A stretch of DNA of 64,000 nucleotides from Haloferula rosea (GCF_016595525.1 NZ_JAENII010000004.1:186001-250000), one strand, 5' to 3'; counted from the first letter of the stretch, positions 26,320 through 34,910 are shown. Notes: generated by a model from the sequence alone, not told the origin. Made by a program: numbers and translations.

Positions 26320-27278
26320 GGAGTCGGTGCGTGGGAGAGGGTTTCGGCAAGCTTGATGAAGATCGGGATCCCGACACTCAGGTTGAAGGGAAATGTCACT
26401 CCGAGTGACAGCGTCAAATAGATGCCGGGGCTGGCTTCCGGCAAGGCAATCCGTACGGCGGCGGGGGCGGCGATGTAGGACGCACTGCCGACCATCGCTC
26501 CGAAAATCGCCGCACCGCCGGGAGCCATGCCGATCCAGACCCCGCAGGCTGTGGCGATGGCGCCGTGGAAGGCAGGGAGGAAGCAGCCGAGGATGACGAG
26601 CCTCAGGCCGGTGCTGCGCAGATCCCGCACCCGGCTGGCGGCGACCATGCCGAGCTCGAGCAGGAACAGGCACAGCACGCCCTTGAACGGTGCGATGAAG
26701 AAGGGAGCCACGCTGTCCACCTTCGCTTGACCGCAGGCTGCGCCAATGGCGAGACCGCCCACCATGAGGAAGATGCTTTTGCCGGTGACCACCTCGCGAA
26801 GCGCATGTTTCATGCCGCCTGCTTGGCTCTTCTGGGCAAGGAGCAGACCGATGATGATCCCTGGCACTTCAAGGACGGCCAGCAGGGCAGGGAGGTATCC
26901 ATTCGAAGGGATGCCGGAGAGTTTGACGGCCTCGATGGCGGCGATGAACGTCACTGCCGAGACCGAACCGTAGTGGGCTGCCGTGGCTGCCGCATCGACC
27001 TTTCCGAGTTTCCCGAACCAACGCATGAAGAAGAATGCCGAGAGGGGAGTCAGGCATCCGAGCGCCAGGGTGAGTCCGAGTGGAAGCACGAGTTCCGAGG
27101 CCGGGGTCTCGGAGAGAGCCACTCCGCCTTTCAACCCGATGGCGAAGAGCAGGTAGATCGACATGCCTTGATAGATGGCACTCGGGATCTCGAGGTCGCT
27201 CCGAATCCAGCGGGCAATCATGCCGAGGACGAAGGCGAGCACGACGGGGGAAATCAGGTTTTGGGTCAGAAGGTCCAA
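26316..27278 (-). CDS. sbtA: Sodium-dependent bicarbonate transporter SbtA
   Basis: 320 residues and about ten hydrophobic segments, e.g. ISPVVLAFVLGMIARWIRSDLEIP, IYLLFAIGLKGGVAL, AHYGSVSAVTFIAAIEAV and GASYIAAPAAVRIALPEA-like GSASYIAAPAAVRIALPEA. The phrases SAIYQGMSIYLLFAIGLKGG and HYGSVSAVTF are characteristic of the SbtA/DUF897 family. It imports HCO3- with Na+ across the inner membrane. In this locus it is followed with a 4-nt overlap by sbtB, and faces a winged-helix gene and an exported carbonic anhydrase, so the set looks like a dedicated inorganic-carbon supply for carboxylases in a heterotroph (inference); no RuBisCO or carboxysome gene is in the window. Confidence 0.92.
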   Translation of the reverse strand: MDLLTQNLISPVVLAFVLGMIARWIRSDLEIPSAIYQGMSIYLLFAIGLKGGVALSETPASELVLPLGLTLALGCLTPLSAFFFMRWFGKLGKVDAAATAAHYGSVSAVTFIAAIEAVKLSGIPSNGYLPALLAVLEVPGIIIGLLLAQKSQAGGMKHALREVVTGKSIFLMVGGLAIGAACGQAKVDSVAPFFIAPFKGVLCLFLLELGMVAASRVRDLRSTGLRLVILGCFLPAFHGAIATACGVWIGMAPGGAAIFGAMVGSASYIAAPAAVRIALPEASPGIYLTLSLGVTFPFNLSVGIPIFIKLAETLSHAPTP

Positions 27279-27361
27279 TGGTTCAGAGGGTGGAGATTGA
27301 CTTGACGGAGAGGGTCACATGGCCGATTGATTGATGCCTAATCTCTCGTGACTTAGAATTC
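27279..27361. promoter_or_regulatory. Divergent sbtA / winged-helix regulator control region
   Basis: 83 bp separate the divergent starts and must hold both promoters. TCAC (27315-27318) and GTGA (around 27348) are spaced as imperfect half-sites around ATGGCCGATTGATTGATGCC, itself containing a GATTGATTGATG direct repeat. The site of regulator binding is inferred from position only. Confidence 0.35.
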
Positions 27362-27664
27362 ATGCAAAGTAGAGCCTCGCAAGATGAAGGGAGCCAGATC
27401 GGCTGGACCTTCCTGACGAACCACATGCACATTCTTGTGGTCCTCTCCCGGGAACCGTCAATGCGGATCCGGGATCTTGCGGATGAAGTCGGAATCACGC
27501 AACGGGCGGTGCAGCGCATCCTGGCGGAGCTTACCGCCGAGGGGATTCTCAAGGTGAAGAAGGAGGGGCGGAGGAATACCTACTCGATTCGCAGGCGGGC
27601 GCGGCTGCGCCACCCTCTCGAGAATCGCCACAACATCGGCGAACTGCTCGATCTCCTGAGTTAA
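27362..27664 (+). CDS. Winged-helix transcriptional regulator divergent to sbtA
   Basis: 100 residues. The HTH is evident: MRIRDLADEVGITQRAVQRILAELTAEGILKVKKEGRRNTYSI, with the recognition helix (ITQRAVQRILAEL) and the wing (KVKKEGRRNTYSI). N-terminal helices (WTFLTNHMHILVVLSRE) precede it. It resembles small MarR/ArsR-like HTH proteins without a ligand domain. Head-to-head position with sbtA and its own terminator make it the likely local regulator of bicarbonate uptake. No effector site is visible. Confidence 0.85.
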   Translation: MQSRASQDEGSQIGWTFLTNHMHILVVLSREPSMRIRDLADEVGITQRAVQRILAELTAEGILKVKKEGRRNTYSIRRRARLRHPLENRHNIGELLDLLS

Positions 27665-27665
27665 A

Positions 27666-27693
27666 GCCCCCCGGCGAACCGGGAGGCTTTTTT
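27666..27693 (+). terminator. Intrinsic terminator of the winged-helix gene
   Basis: GCC-C-CCCGG / CCGGG-A-GGC stem with a CGAA loop and one mismatch, directly followed by six T. It begins immediately after the TAA stop. Confidence 0.85.
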
Positions 27694-27727
27694 CAATCAG
27701 ACAGGAGATGTAGGTTCCAACACACGA

Positions 27728-28432
27728 TTACTTGTCTGACTCAAGCAGGGTGACCTTGCCGGTCTCGAGGGAGTAGATGCCTCCGACGATCATCACAGAG
27801 CCCTTCTTCTCAAGGTCTGCAATCACCTCGCTGCGCTCGCGGATGTCGGCGATGGTCTTCTGAACGTTCTTCTCGATGACAGCGTCGACGAACTCCTTGT
27901 TCTTCGAGCTGCGGTCGCCTTCGACGCCGGTCACCCCATCGACCGCAGGCTGGATTTCAGCGAGGAGGTCCGTGAGGTTGCCGAGTTTCACACCGTCACA
28001 GGCGCCTTTGACGGCACCGCAGGCTTCGTGGCCCAGGACGAAGATGAGTTTGGACCCAGCGGCTGCGGTCGCGAACTCCATGGACCCGAGTTGCTCGGTG
28101 GACTCGATGTTGCCGGCCACGCGGCCGACGAACACGTCACCGATTCCCTGGTCGAAGACCTGTTCGACGGGAACCCGGGAGTCGACGCAGGAGAGGACGT
28201 AGGCCATCGGCCACTGGCCCTTGGTGCCGGCGTCGATGCGGTCCGAAACATCGGACGCTTCCGGGGTCTCAGCGACGTAGCGGGCATTGCCGGCCATCAG
28301 GTCGTCGAGCACTGCTTTCGGGGTGAGGGCCTTCTGCTCTTCGGCGGTGGGAGGCATGGACTCGCCGAGGGCGAGCGGCGCAGCCAGTCCGAGGGATGCG
28401 ATGACGACAGAGTGAATGAGGGTTGGTTTCAT
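27728..28432 (-). CDS. Exported beta-class carbonic anhydrase
   Basis: ATG at 28432 gives 234 residues with a signal peptide (MKPTLIHSVVIASLGLAAPLALG); in-frame extension further upstream has no protein character. The zinc site is complete: C82-x-D84-S-R86 (SCVDSRVP) and H135-x2-C138 (LGHEACGAVKG). It interconverts CO2 and bicarbonate. The signal peptide places it in the periplasm, unlike most beta-CAs. Periplasmic conversion to bicarbonate next to the SbtA importer makes a coherent uptake chain (inference). It converges on the winged-helix gene and is preceded on its 5' side by an alpha/beta hydrolase gene in the same direction, 118 nt away. Confidence 0.93.
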   Translation of the reverse strand: MKPTLIHSVVIASLGLAAPLALGESMPPTAEEQKALTPKAVLDDLMAGNARYVAETPEASDVSDRIDAGTKGQWPMAYVLSCVDSRVPVEQVFDQGIGDVFVGRVAGNIESTEQLGSMEFATAAAGSKLIFVLGHEACGAVKGACDGVKLGNLTDLLAEIQPAVDGVTGVEGDRSSKNKEFVDAVIEKNVQKTIADIRERSEVIADLEKKGSVMIVGGIYSLETGKVTLLESDK

Positions 28433-28550
28433 TGATTTCAGGTTGTTGGTTTGCGGTTGAGATCCGCTGTTGGGCGCAACATGATACCTGCAATCAAGTT
28501 CGTGCAAGAGATTTCTTGAATATGGATTCGTTTTTCCCGGAAAGGTCCGG

Positions 28551-29426
28551 TCAGCTGGTGTTGCCCAGCCAATCGAGCATTTCGTCGGAGTGGAAGACGG
28601 CGAGGGAATAGTGGCCTTCACCCTCGACCCAGCAGCCTTCGGCGCCGGGGACTTTCTCGGCGAGTCGCTGGGCGACATGGCAGGGCAGGTTGGCATCCGC
28701 CTTGCCGTGCCAGAAGCGGATGGGAACGCGGATGGAGGAGACGTCGAAATTCCAACCGCTGAGGTAGAGCTCTCCTTCGCTGAGGACGCTGTCGGGGCCG
28801 TTGCGAATGGCCTCAAGGTAGCTTCGGGTGACCATGTCCCAGCCACCTTGTGAGAACAGGGCCTCCCGGTCCCGGTGGGGCACGCTCTTCAGCATCCAGG
28901 ACATCGGCGCATGGGTGGCGCCGCGTCCGACCATCCAGCGGCTGAAGGGAAGGAGGGCGGGAAGCATGGCTCGGCGGAGTCTGCGCGAGGAGGCGAGGGT
29001 CTTGTAGGCCCAGTGCATGTGGCCGCGGTCGTCCTTTTCGCCGAGTGGCGGAGCTCCACACGCAACTGCGGCGCGGATGACCCGATCGCCGAGGGTGGCG
29101 CTGGTGGCCAGGGTGTATGGGCCGCCACCGGAGATCCCGAAGATGGCGAAGCGTCCGATCCCGAGGGCATCGGCGAAGGCGGCGACGTCGGCCGGCCAAT
29201 CTTCGAAGTGCCGGTCGGGCACGGGGGTGGAGCCTCCGATTCCCGGGCGGTCCGGGGCAAGGATTCGCAGTCCACGTTCGAGGGCGAGGGGATCGAGATA
29301 GGCGGCCTGGTAGCGACTGCTTGGCCAGCCATGGAAAAACAACACCGGGCGGCCTTTTGGGTCACCGTATTCGGCGTAGCTGATGGTTCGTCCGTCGGCG
29401 ATCTGGACGTGCTCTTCTTCGTTCAT
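28551..29426 (-). CDS. Alpha/beta-fold hydrolase
   Basis: 291 residues, no export signal. Landmarks: oxyanion-hole motif LFFHGWPSSRYQ, nucleophile elbow FGISGGGPY (Ser near residue 99), acid in WHGKADANLP, and catalytic histidine in GEGHYSLAVF. This arrangement matches the alpha/beta hydrolase 1 family (esterases, lactonases, epoxide or haloalkane hydrolases). The chemistry cannot be chosen from sequence alone. It lies upstream of the carbonic anhydrase and downstream of the peptide synthetase on the same strand, with 180 nt between it and the synthetase stop. A link to either is not proven. Confidence 0.85.
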   Translation of the reverse strand: MNEEEHVQIADGRTISYAEYGDPKGRPVLFFHGWPSSRYQAAYLDPLALERGLRILAPDRPGIGGSTPVPDRHFEDWPADVAAFADALGIGRFAIFGISGGGPYTLATSATLGDRVIRAAVACGAPPLGEKDDRGHMHWAYKTLASSRRLRRAMLPALLPFSRWMVGRGATHAPMSWMLKSVPHRDREALFSQGGWDMVTRSYLEAIRNGPDSVLSEGELYLSGWNFDVSSIRVPIRFWHGKADANLPCHVAQRLAEKVPGAEGCWVEGEGHYSLAVFHSDEMLDWLGNTS

Positions 29427-29605
29427 GTTTCGCCCCTACCCTGGGGGCTCCATCGCCTCATTGCACATCGATTCTTTTTCCCGAACCATCGGTCGGGGTG
29501 CAGGTAGGGAGGCCTGACCTTCTCAAGGCTGCGGTGAAGGTGTGGGGGTTTGCTCGGTCTTGAGCCGGGCGCGGATCGGACCGAGGAGGAATTCGGGAAT
29601 GAGCT

Positions 29606-32600
29606 TCAGTGCGCCGCTGGCGAGAGCGCGGATGACAACAGGGTGGCGAGGTGCGGGAAGTTCTCATCATCGAACATGGTGAGATGGGAGCCCTTTGCGT
29701 TCTGGGCGACCAGCCGTGGCACGAGTCGCGACCAGCCGTAGTCGTCGGGGATGAAGTGCTTGTCGCTTGGAATGCCAGCTCGGAACAGGTGTAGGGTGGT
29801 TTCGATCGGCTTCGGTTCGAAGGCTCTACCGGCCCGTTCGTGGACGGCGCGGACCTGAAGGGCACGGAGGGGGCTGAAGGGCTCGCTCTCGGTGGCCCGA
29901 AGCAGTTCGCGCTCTTCACTTCGCACCTTCAGATGGGTAGCCAGTCCTTCGCTGGCGCGGCTGGCAAGACGAAGAAGCCGACCGTGGAAGCTGGGGTCGG
30001 GCGAGGTCTCCCAACAGCGGGTTGCTCGTTCGAGGAGATTGTAGGCCGGCGTCGGCACGGTGGGATTCAGCGTGTCGACCATGCCGAGGAAGGCGACTTC
30101 TTCGCCGCGGTCGAGGAGGAGGCGTGCGACTTCGTAGGCTAGCAGGCCGCCGAAGGAATAGCCCAGAAGCCGATAGGGACCGGAGGGTTGATCCTTCAGG
30201 ATTTCCTCGAGGTAGGATTGGGCGATTTCCTCGACCGATCGCTCGGGCAAGGAGCCATCGATGGATAGCAGCGGCGACTCGATCGCGAGGATCCGCCGGT
30301 CGGTGGAGATCACACGTGCCGCGCGGCGGTAGAAGACGACTCCGCCGTCTCCGCCGTGAAGACAGATGAGGGGAAGCTCGGTGTTTCCTTCAGAGATGGT
30401 CTGGAGTTGGGGCCCACCGGGGTCCGGCGATCCACCTTGCTCGAGAATGGCTGCGAGTCCGCGCAAGGATGGTGTTTCGATCAGGGTCGAGACTGGCATC
30501 CGACGTCCGAACTGGCGGAATACCTCGGCAAACATCCGCAGGGCATTGATGGAGTCTCCTCCGAGCTCGAAGAAGGATTCGTCCCGGCTGATGAACGAAA
30601 GCCCGAGAAGTTTCTTCCAGATCTCCGCCAGCTGGATTTCGGTCGGGGTTTCGGGGGCTTCGTCATTGAGGTGGCTGCTGGCGGTGAGGTTTGGATCCGG
30701 CAGGCTGCGGTGGTCGATCTTGCCCCGCTCGGTGAGCTTGAACTCGGACACTTCTGCCCAGCGAGTGGGGATGGATGCGGCGGGCAGGCGGGCTCGGCAG
30801 TGCTCGCGGAGTTTTGCCGGCCAGCGCTCGGTCGGCGGGGTGGCCCAGCGGATCCACGCGGCGAGGGCCAGGTTTCCGTCGGGGCCTTGCACGGGGCCGA
30901 CGTGGGCGGCGGAGATGCCGGGATAGTTCTCCAGTTCGCGGCTTACCTCGGCGGGTTCGATCCGGTTGCCGCGGATCTTGAGCTGGTCGTCGACTCGGCC
31001 GAGGAAGCGCAAGTGTCCGGTCGGCTCCCAGCAGGCCCGGTCACGGGTCCGATACCATGAGAGCCCTTCGCGTTGATGAAAGGCTTCCTTTGTTCTCTCA
31101 GGATCCTGCCAGTAGCCGGGGCCGATGCAGTCCCCGCCGATCCACAGTTCGCCGGCGGCAAAAGGGGGGATGGGATTTCCTTCCGCATCGCCGATCCGGA
31201 CGTGGACACCGGGAAGCGGTCGTCCAATGGTGGGATCTCCCGAGCCATTCCAGCTGCGGTCGATGCGCTCGACGCTGGCAACCACGGAGGCCTCGGTCGG
31301 GCCGTAGGTATTGAGGAGAAGGTGACTCCGTCCGCCGCAATCGAACCAGTCCTCGACGGCGCTGCCGGTCGCGCGTTCGCCCCCGATGATGGTGGTCTTG
31401 ATCGAGGTCGGGATGGATCGTCCCTCGAATTTCATCCACGCGCACCACGCGGCCCAATGGGCGGTCGACAGGTCGAGGACGCTGATGGCGTAGGCTTCGA
31501 TGTAGTCTTGGAGGGCAAGGAAATCGGCTTTGAGTTTCTCCGGCCGCGGCATGAGGGTGGCACCGGCAAGCAGGGTGGAGAGGACTTCCTCCAGCGAGGC
31601 GTCGAAGCCGGGCGAGGCGAACTGAAGGAGTTTTTCGCCCGGAGCCAAGCCGGCCTCGCGAGCGATGGCATGGGCTTCATTGCACACTCCGCCGTGGGTC
31701 ATGATCACGCCCTTGGGCTTCCCGGTGGAACCTGAGGTGTAAAGCAGAGTGAGCGGGCTTCGCGGATCCTCGGGACGTAATGAAACGACCTGAGAGGAGG
31801 CTTGGTGATCCAGACTCATGGTTCTCAGTCCGTGCCGTCCGCCCTCGACGGGCAGGTCGGTGAGGATGATCGCGGGGGCGGCATCGGAGACCATGGCCCG
31901 TCGGCGCTCCAGCGGCAGGTCGGGATCGAGGGGCAGATGGATCGCGCCGATCCGGGCGCAGGCCAGCAGGACGGTAGGGAAGAAGGCGCAATCCTTGAGC
32001 TCGCTTGCGACGATGGAGCCGGCGACGATGCCGCTGATTTCGAGGCGGGCCGCGAGGTGCTCCACACGCTGGTCGAGTTCGGCATAGGTGATCTTCAGAT
32101 CCTCGGTCTGGACGGCGGTTCGGTCGGAATAGGTGCGGGCTGCCCGTTGCCATGCCACGGCGAGATGCTCGTGGCCCACGCTCGGCTCCGAGCTCTCAAG
32201 AGCTGCGCTTTGGAGGAGGATGCCCTGGGGAAGTTGGACCGGGGGTTGCTCCGGGACGGTGGCGAAGCGGACCAGGATCTCGCTCCAAATCCCGAGCAGC
32301 ACGGATGCACCCTGTTTGCCGACCGACCGGCCATCAAACTCGACTTCGAGCTGCAGCTGGGGTGAGAGGTAGGCGGAAGCGAGCAAGGGTTCGCCGCTTT
32401 CCTCGAGCATTTCGATCGACTCGACCCACTCCGGCGGCTGGACCTGGTGGGCGAAGGTGCCTCGCTCGACCATCACGACTCCACCGGGCCATGGTCCGTC
32501 GGCCAGTTCCCAGCCGAGCTCGGCCAGCTGATCGGAGGCGAAATTTTCGAATGCTCGAAGTCCACGCAGCTGGGCATGGACTTCGCCGAGTGACTCCGTG

Positions 32601-33421
32601 CCGGCGCGTTCCCGGGGGATGACGACAGGCAGGGTATTCATCGAGAACCCCATGCGTCCGGGTTGGGGGCGGCCGGACCGGACTTGCCCGATGGCGACGG
32701 TGGAGGCACCGCAGGTAAGAGCGACGGCCTGACCCCACGCCCAAGTGACGACCGAGGCAGGTGTCACCTCAAGTTCCTCCGCCCGCTCGGTGATCAGCCT
32801 CAGGATGGAAGCTCCCATCACGCGGGAAACCCGCGATGGATGATGCTCATCACCCGGGAACTCGGGCCGAAGGTCGTCAATCTGTCTGGCGAGGTCCTTG
32901 AAATAGCGGCAAGCCGCCGCACGGGCGCTTGGATCCGGTTCCTGCCACACCTTGGTGGGATGTTCCCGGATGGAACCGGGTGTTTCGACCTCAGTCAGGA
33001 AGGCTTTGGTGATGGCTGTGAGGGAGCGCCCGTCGAGTAGCGCATGGTGGACGGTCCAGACCCAGACCTGCTCGCGCTCGAGATAGTGGCAGCGCCACGG
33101 CACGCTGGCTGCCAAGTCGAGGGGTCGTCGCCGATCGTCCTGAAGCCATGCCTCCAAGTCCACCTCTTCGGTGCAGAATTCCATCGGGCTCCTGACCACG
33201 CGCTCGATGAGTTCAGGAGAGCCGCTGCTGAAGTCGAAGCCGCAGCGGAGGACTTCCATGGAGGCCACGCATTCCTCCCATGCCCGGGCGAGACGGGGGG
33301 CCGAAACCGCGCCGTTCGTTCGGACGACGACTTGCTGGATGGCTTGGCCGGAAGCGGCTGGCTTGCGCAGCATCGAGCACGCAAGTGGGGCGATCTGAAC
33401 CTTGCTTTGGGACGGGGGCAT
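29606..33421 (-). CDS. Single-module nonribosomal peptide synthetase (C-A-PCP-TE)
   Basis: 1271 residues. A condensation domain (~1-390) has VHHALLDG, i.e. HHxxxDG with H126 and D130. The adenylation domain (~420-880) has LLYTSGSTGKPKGV, FDASLEEV, LLNTYGPTEASV, YRTRDRACW and the A10 lysine in LTERGKIDH. The carrier domain has FFELGGDSINAL with the phosphopantetheine serine S957. The C-terminal type I thioesterase has GYSFGG with S1089 and a histidine in KGSHLTMF (H1246). One complete module with a thioesterase would condense a donor acyl or aminoacyl group with one activated amino acid and release it. The first specificity-code positions read D-A-E, but no substrate can be assigned. No phosphopantetheinyl transferase, exporter or tailoring gene is adjacent. 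A TetR gene is divergent. Confidence 0.93.
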   Translation of the reverse strand: MPPSQSKVQIAPLACSMLRKPAASGQAIQQVVVRTNGAVSAPRLARAWEECVASMEVLRCGFDFSSGSPELIERVVRSPMEFCTEEVDLEAWLQDDRRRPLDLAASVPWRCHYLEREQVWVWTVHHALLDGRSLTAITKAFLTEVETPGSIREHPTKVWQEPDPSARAAACRYFKDLARQIDDLRPEFPGDEHHPSRVSRVMGASILRLITERAEELEVTPASVVTWAWGQAVALTCGASTVAIGQVRSGRPQPGRMGFSMNTLPVVIPRERAGTESLGEVHAQLRGLRAFENFASDQLAELGWELADGPWPGGVVMVERGTFAHQVQPPEWVESIEMLEESGEPLLASAYLSPQLQLEVEFDGRSVGKQGASVLLGIWSEILVRFATVPEQPPVQLPQGILLQSAALESSEPSVGHEHLAVAWQRAARTYSDRTAVQTEDLKITYAELDQRVEHLAARLEISGIVAGSIVASELKDCAFFPTVLLACARIGAIHLPLDPDLPLERRRAMVSDAAPAIILTDLPVEGGRHGLRTMSLDHQASSQVVSLRPEDPRSPLTLLYTSGSTGKPKGVIMTHGGVCNEAHAIAREAGLAPGEKLLQFASPGFDASLEEVLSTLLAGATLMPRPEKLKADFLALQDYIEAYAISVLDLSTAHWAAWCAWMKFEGRSIPTSIKTTIIGGERATGSAVEDWFDCGGRSHLLLNTYGPTEASVVASVERIDRSWNGSGDPTIGRPLPGVHVRIGDAEGNPIPPFAAGELWIGGDCIGPGYWQDPERTKEAFHQREGLSWYRTRDRACWEPTGHLRFLGRVDDQLKIRGNRIEPAEVSRELENYPGISAAHVGPVQGPDGNLALAAWIRWATPPTERWPAKLREHCRARLPAASIPTRWAEVSEFKLTERGKIDHRSLPDPNLTASSHLNDEAPETPTEIQLAEIWKKLLGLSFISRDESFFELGGDSINALRMFAEVFRQFGRRMPVSTLIETPSLRGLAAILEQGGSPDPGGPQLQTISEGNTELPLICLHGGDGGVVFYRRAARVISTDRRILAIESPLLSIDGSLPERSVEEIAQSYLEEILKDQPSGPYRLLGYSFGGLLAYEVARLLLDRGEEVAFLGMVDTLNPTVPTPAYNLLERATRCWETSPDPSFHGRLLRLASRASEGLATHLKVRSEERELLRATESEPFSPLRALQVRAVHERAGRAFEPKPIETTLHLFRAGIPSDKHFIPDDYGWSRLVPRLVAQNAKGSHLTMFDDENFPHLATLLSSALSPAAH

Positions 33422-33634
33422 GGGGGTGAAAGGGTGGGGGAACGCTACACATTAGCCCCATTGGGTGATGCTGAGGATTCCGTTATCGCGTGTCGGCGCG
33501 TGGGATCGCGAGCCAAGGCGCCGACGTGCCTGAACGAGGGCCTTGGATGCCGCCGGCCAGAGCAACTCCGGAGGCTGGGGGGGGTTGTGGAAATGTTGAC
33601 TTGAATGCCAGACAGGATGGTCTGTCATGGTGGC
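33422..33634. promoter_or_regulatory. Divergent control region of the peptide synthetase and TetR gene
   Basis: 213 bp, no gene. It contains the GACAG-N6-CTGTC site annotated separately and, nearer the synthetase, an inverted repeat GTCGGCGC / GCGCCGAC (33492-33542 region) that could fold into a leader stem. Confidence 0.4.
33611..33626. promoter_or_regulatory. Putative TetR operator 1
   Basis: GACAGGATGGTCTGTC: 5-bp arms GACAG/CTGTC with a 6-bp centre, 8 nt upstream of the TetR ATG. Its reverse complement starts GACAGACC, the same half-site as operator 2 downstream of the gene. Confidence 0.55.
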
Positions 33635-34189
33635 ATGACTGCTGCCCGTGACCGATTGTTGAACGCTGCGGCCGCCCTTTTCGGCGAGCGTGGGTATGAG
33701 TGTGTGGGCATCAATGAGATCATCGCCAAGGCGGATGTGGCCAAGGCGACCTTCTACCAGCATTTCCCGAGCAAGGAGATGCTGTGCGCCGCCTGGCTGC
33801 AGGATCAGGCCGAGAAGTCGGCCCGATCGCAGGAACATCTGCTGGCTGATCCACGACCGGTGAAGGAGCGCTTGGAAGAGCGCTTCGATGGCCTACAGGA
33901 CTGGTTGAAGCAGGAGAATTTTCCCGGTTGTCCCTTTTGTGTGACGGCGGCGATGACCCAGCCAGACCACGGTTTGCGGGGACCGGTCGAGACGTATCGC
34001 GCTCAGGCCAGGGCGTTCTGGCGGGAACTGGCCTCCCAGCACGAATCAGGCAAGAAGAAGGCCAAGCACCTGGGGGATGCTTGGTTCCTGCTTCACACGG
34101 GGGCGGCCACCGAAGCCCAGAATGTGAGGGCACTGTGGCCGGTGAAGAAGGCGAAGAGGGCGGCGCTGCTGTTGGGTGGGTGGACCTGA
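33635..34189 (+). CDS. TetR-family repressor (LmrA/YxaF-like)
   Basis: ATG at 33635 (10 codons inside the longest frame) gives 184 residues beginning MTAARDRLLNAAAALFGERGYECVGI. The TetR HTH is clear: INEIIAKADVAKATFYQHFPSKEML. The ligand domain includes FPGCPFCVTAAM, resembling the GCPF motif of LmrA/YxaF-type regulators, which sense hydrophobic compounds or quinones and repress export or detoxification genes. Operator-like palindromes of related sequence flank the gene on both sides. It probably represses itself and the thioredoxin/nitroreductase operon; control of the divergent peptide synthetase is possible too. Confidence 0.9.
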   Translation: MTAARDRLLNAAAALFGERGYECVGINEIIAKADVAKATFYQHFPSKEMLCAAWLQDQAEKSARSQEHLLADPRPVKERLEERFDGLQDWLKQENFPGCPFCVTAAMTQPDHGLRGPVETYRAQARAFWRELASQHESGKKKAKHLGDAWFLLHTGAATEAQNVRALWPVKKAKRAALLLGGWT

Positions 34190-34242
34190 TCGAGGCCTTG
34201 GACGCTTCCTGAGATCCAAAATTTTGTTCATTTCTCGGAATA

Positions 34243-34260
34243 GACAGACCGGTCTGGTCT
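34243..34260. promoter_or_regulatory. Putative TetR operator 2 before the thioredoxin operon
   Basis: A 12-bp perfect palindrome CAGACCGGTCTG (34245-34256) inside GACAGACCGGTCTGGTC. It shares GACAGACC with operator 1. LmrA/YxaF-type operators have a similar GACC-N2-GTC-like centre. It stands about 45 nt before the next start codon (34306), a position suited to block a promoter. Confidence 0.6.
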
Positions 34261-34305
34261 CTCATGATTGAAGCCTGCCGGTAGGTGGGTTGAATTTGAG
34301 GAACC

Positions 34306-34500
34306 ATGAAAACCAAGCAGAGCTCCCCGGGTTTCGCGGAAGCGAGACGGAACGTCCATTTGAGCATTCAGGCCCAGCATCCCGGCTGGGCGGATGAGCG
34401 AGGTCATTGTGCGCCTTGTGCAAGATATGAGCAGGAGCTTGCCGCCGAGTCATCGGGGCAGGCCCCGGTGGAAATCACCCAACCCAACGAAACGAAATGA
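34306..34500 (+). CDS. Small CxxC protein translationally coupled to thioredoxin
   Basis: 64 residues, hydrophilic, with HPGWADERGHCAPCARYEQEL carrying one C-x2-C pair. Its stop overlaps the thioredoxin start (ATGA). No signal peptide. The family is not known to me. The CAPC pair could bind metal or be a thioredoxin substrate, but this is only suggested by context. The operator palindrome directly upstream and the coupling argue that it is a real gene. Confidence 0.65.
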   Translation: MKTKQSSPGFAEARRNVHLSIQAQHPGWADERGHCAPCARYEQELAAESSGQAPVEITQPNETK

Positions 34501-34814
34501 AAGCAAACGAACTGAACACGAAGGATTTTGATGAGCTCATCGCGGAGGGAACCCAGCCGGTGCTGGTCGACTTCTGGGCGCCCTGGTGCGGCCCTTGCCA
34601 GGCGCTTGGGCCGGTGATCGATGAGATTTCCTCCGAGCAGGCGGGGAATGCGGTCGTCGCCAAGGTCAATGTCGACGAGGCCAAGGAGCTGGCGGTGCGT
34701 TACCAGATTCGCAGCATTCCGACGCTTCTGGTCTTCAAGAATGGGGAACTTGTGGAGCGTCTCCAAGGAGTCCAGTCCAAGGAGCGGATCACGGCTGCGC
34801 TGCATGCGGCCTGA
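34497..34814 (+). CDS. trxA: Thioredoxin
   Basis: 105 residues, standard length. FDELIAEGTQPVLVDFWAPWCGPCQALGPVIDEI contains the active site WCGPC; YQIRSIPTLLVFKNGELVERLQGV contains the cis-proline (IPT). It is a cytoplasmic dithiol reductant. It overlaps the small CxxC gene and is followed by a strong terminator before the nitroreductase, so read-through or a second promoter serves the downstream genes. Placement under a TetR-type operator suggests induction by an electrophile or oxidant (inference). Confidence 0.96.
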   Translation: MKANELNTKDFDELIAEGTQPVLVDFWAPWCGPCQALGPVIDEISSEQAGNAVVAKVNVDEAKELAVRYQIRSIPTLLVFKNGELVERLQGVQSKERITAALHAA

Positions 34815-34830
34815 GCTTCCTCCTCCAGGG

Positions 34831-34867
34831 TCTTCCGATGGTCTGGTTGCCATCGGGAGATCCTTTT
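34831..34867 (+). terminator. Intrinsic terminator after trxA
   Basis: An 11-bp stem with one T-G wobble (arms 34831-34841 and 34850-34860), 8-nt loop, then TCCTTTT. It separates trxA from the nitroreductase gene. Confidence 0.75.
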
Positions 34868-34910
34868 CCCTTGCGCCTCCATGGATCCGTTGCCCCATTG
34901 GCCTCACATC

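Noticed and set aside
29520-29640. Short open stretch past the peptide synthetase stop reading KLIPEFLLGPIRARLK
   Set aside because: It looks protein-like and might hint at a frameshift near the C-terminus, but there is no start codon and the thioesterase histidine is already in the called frame.
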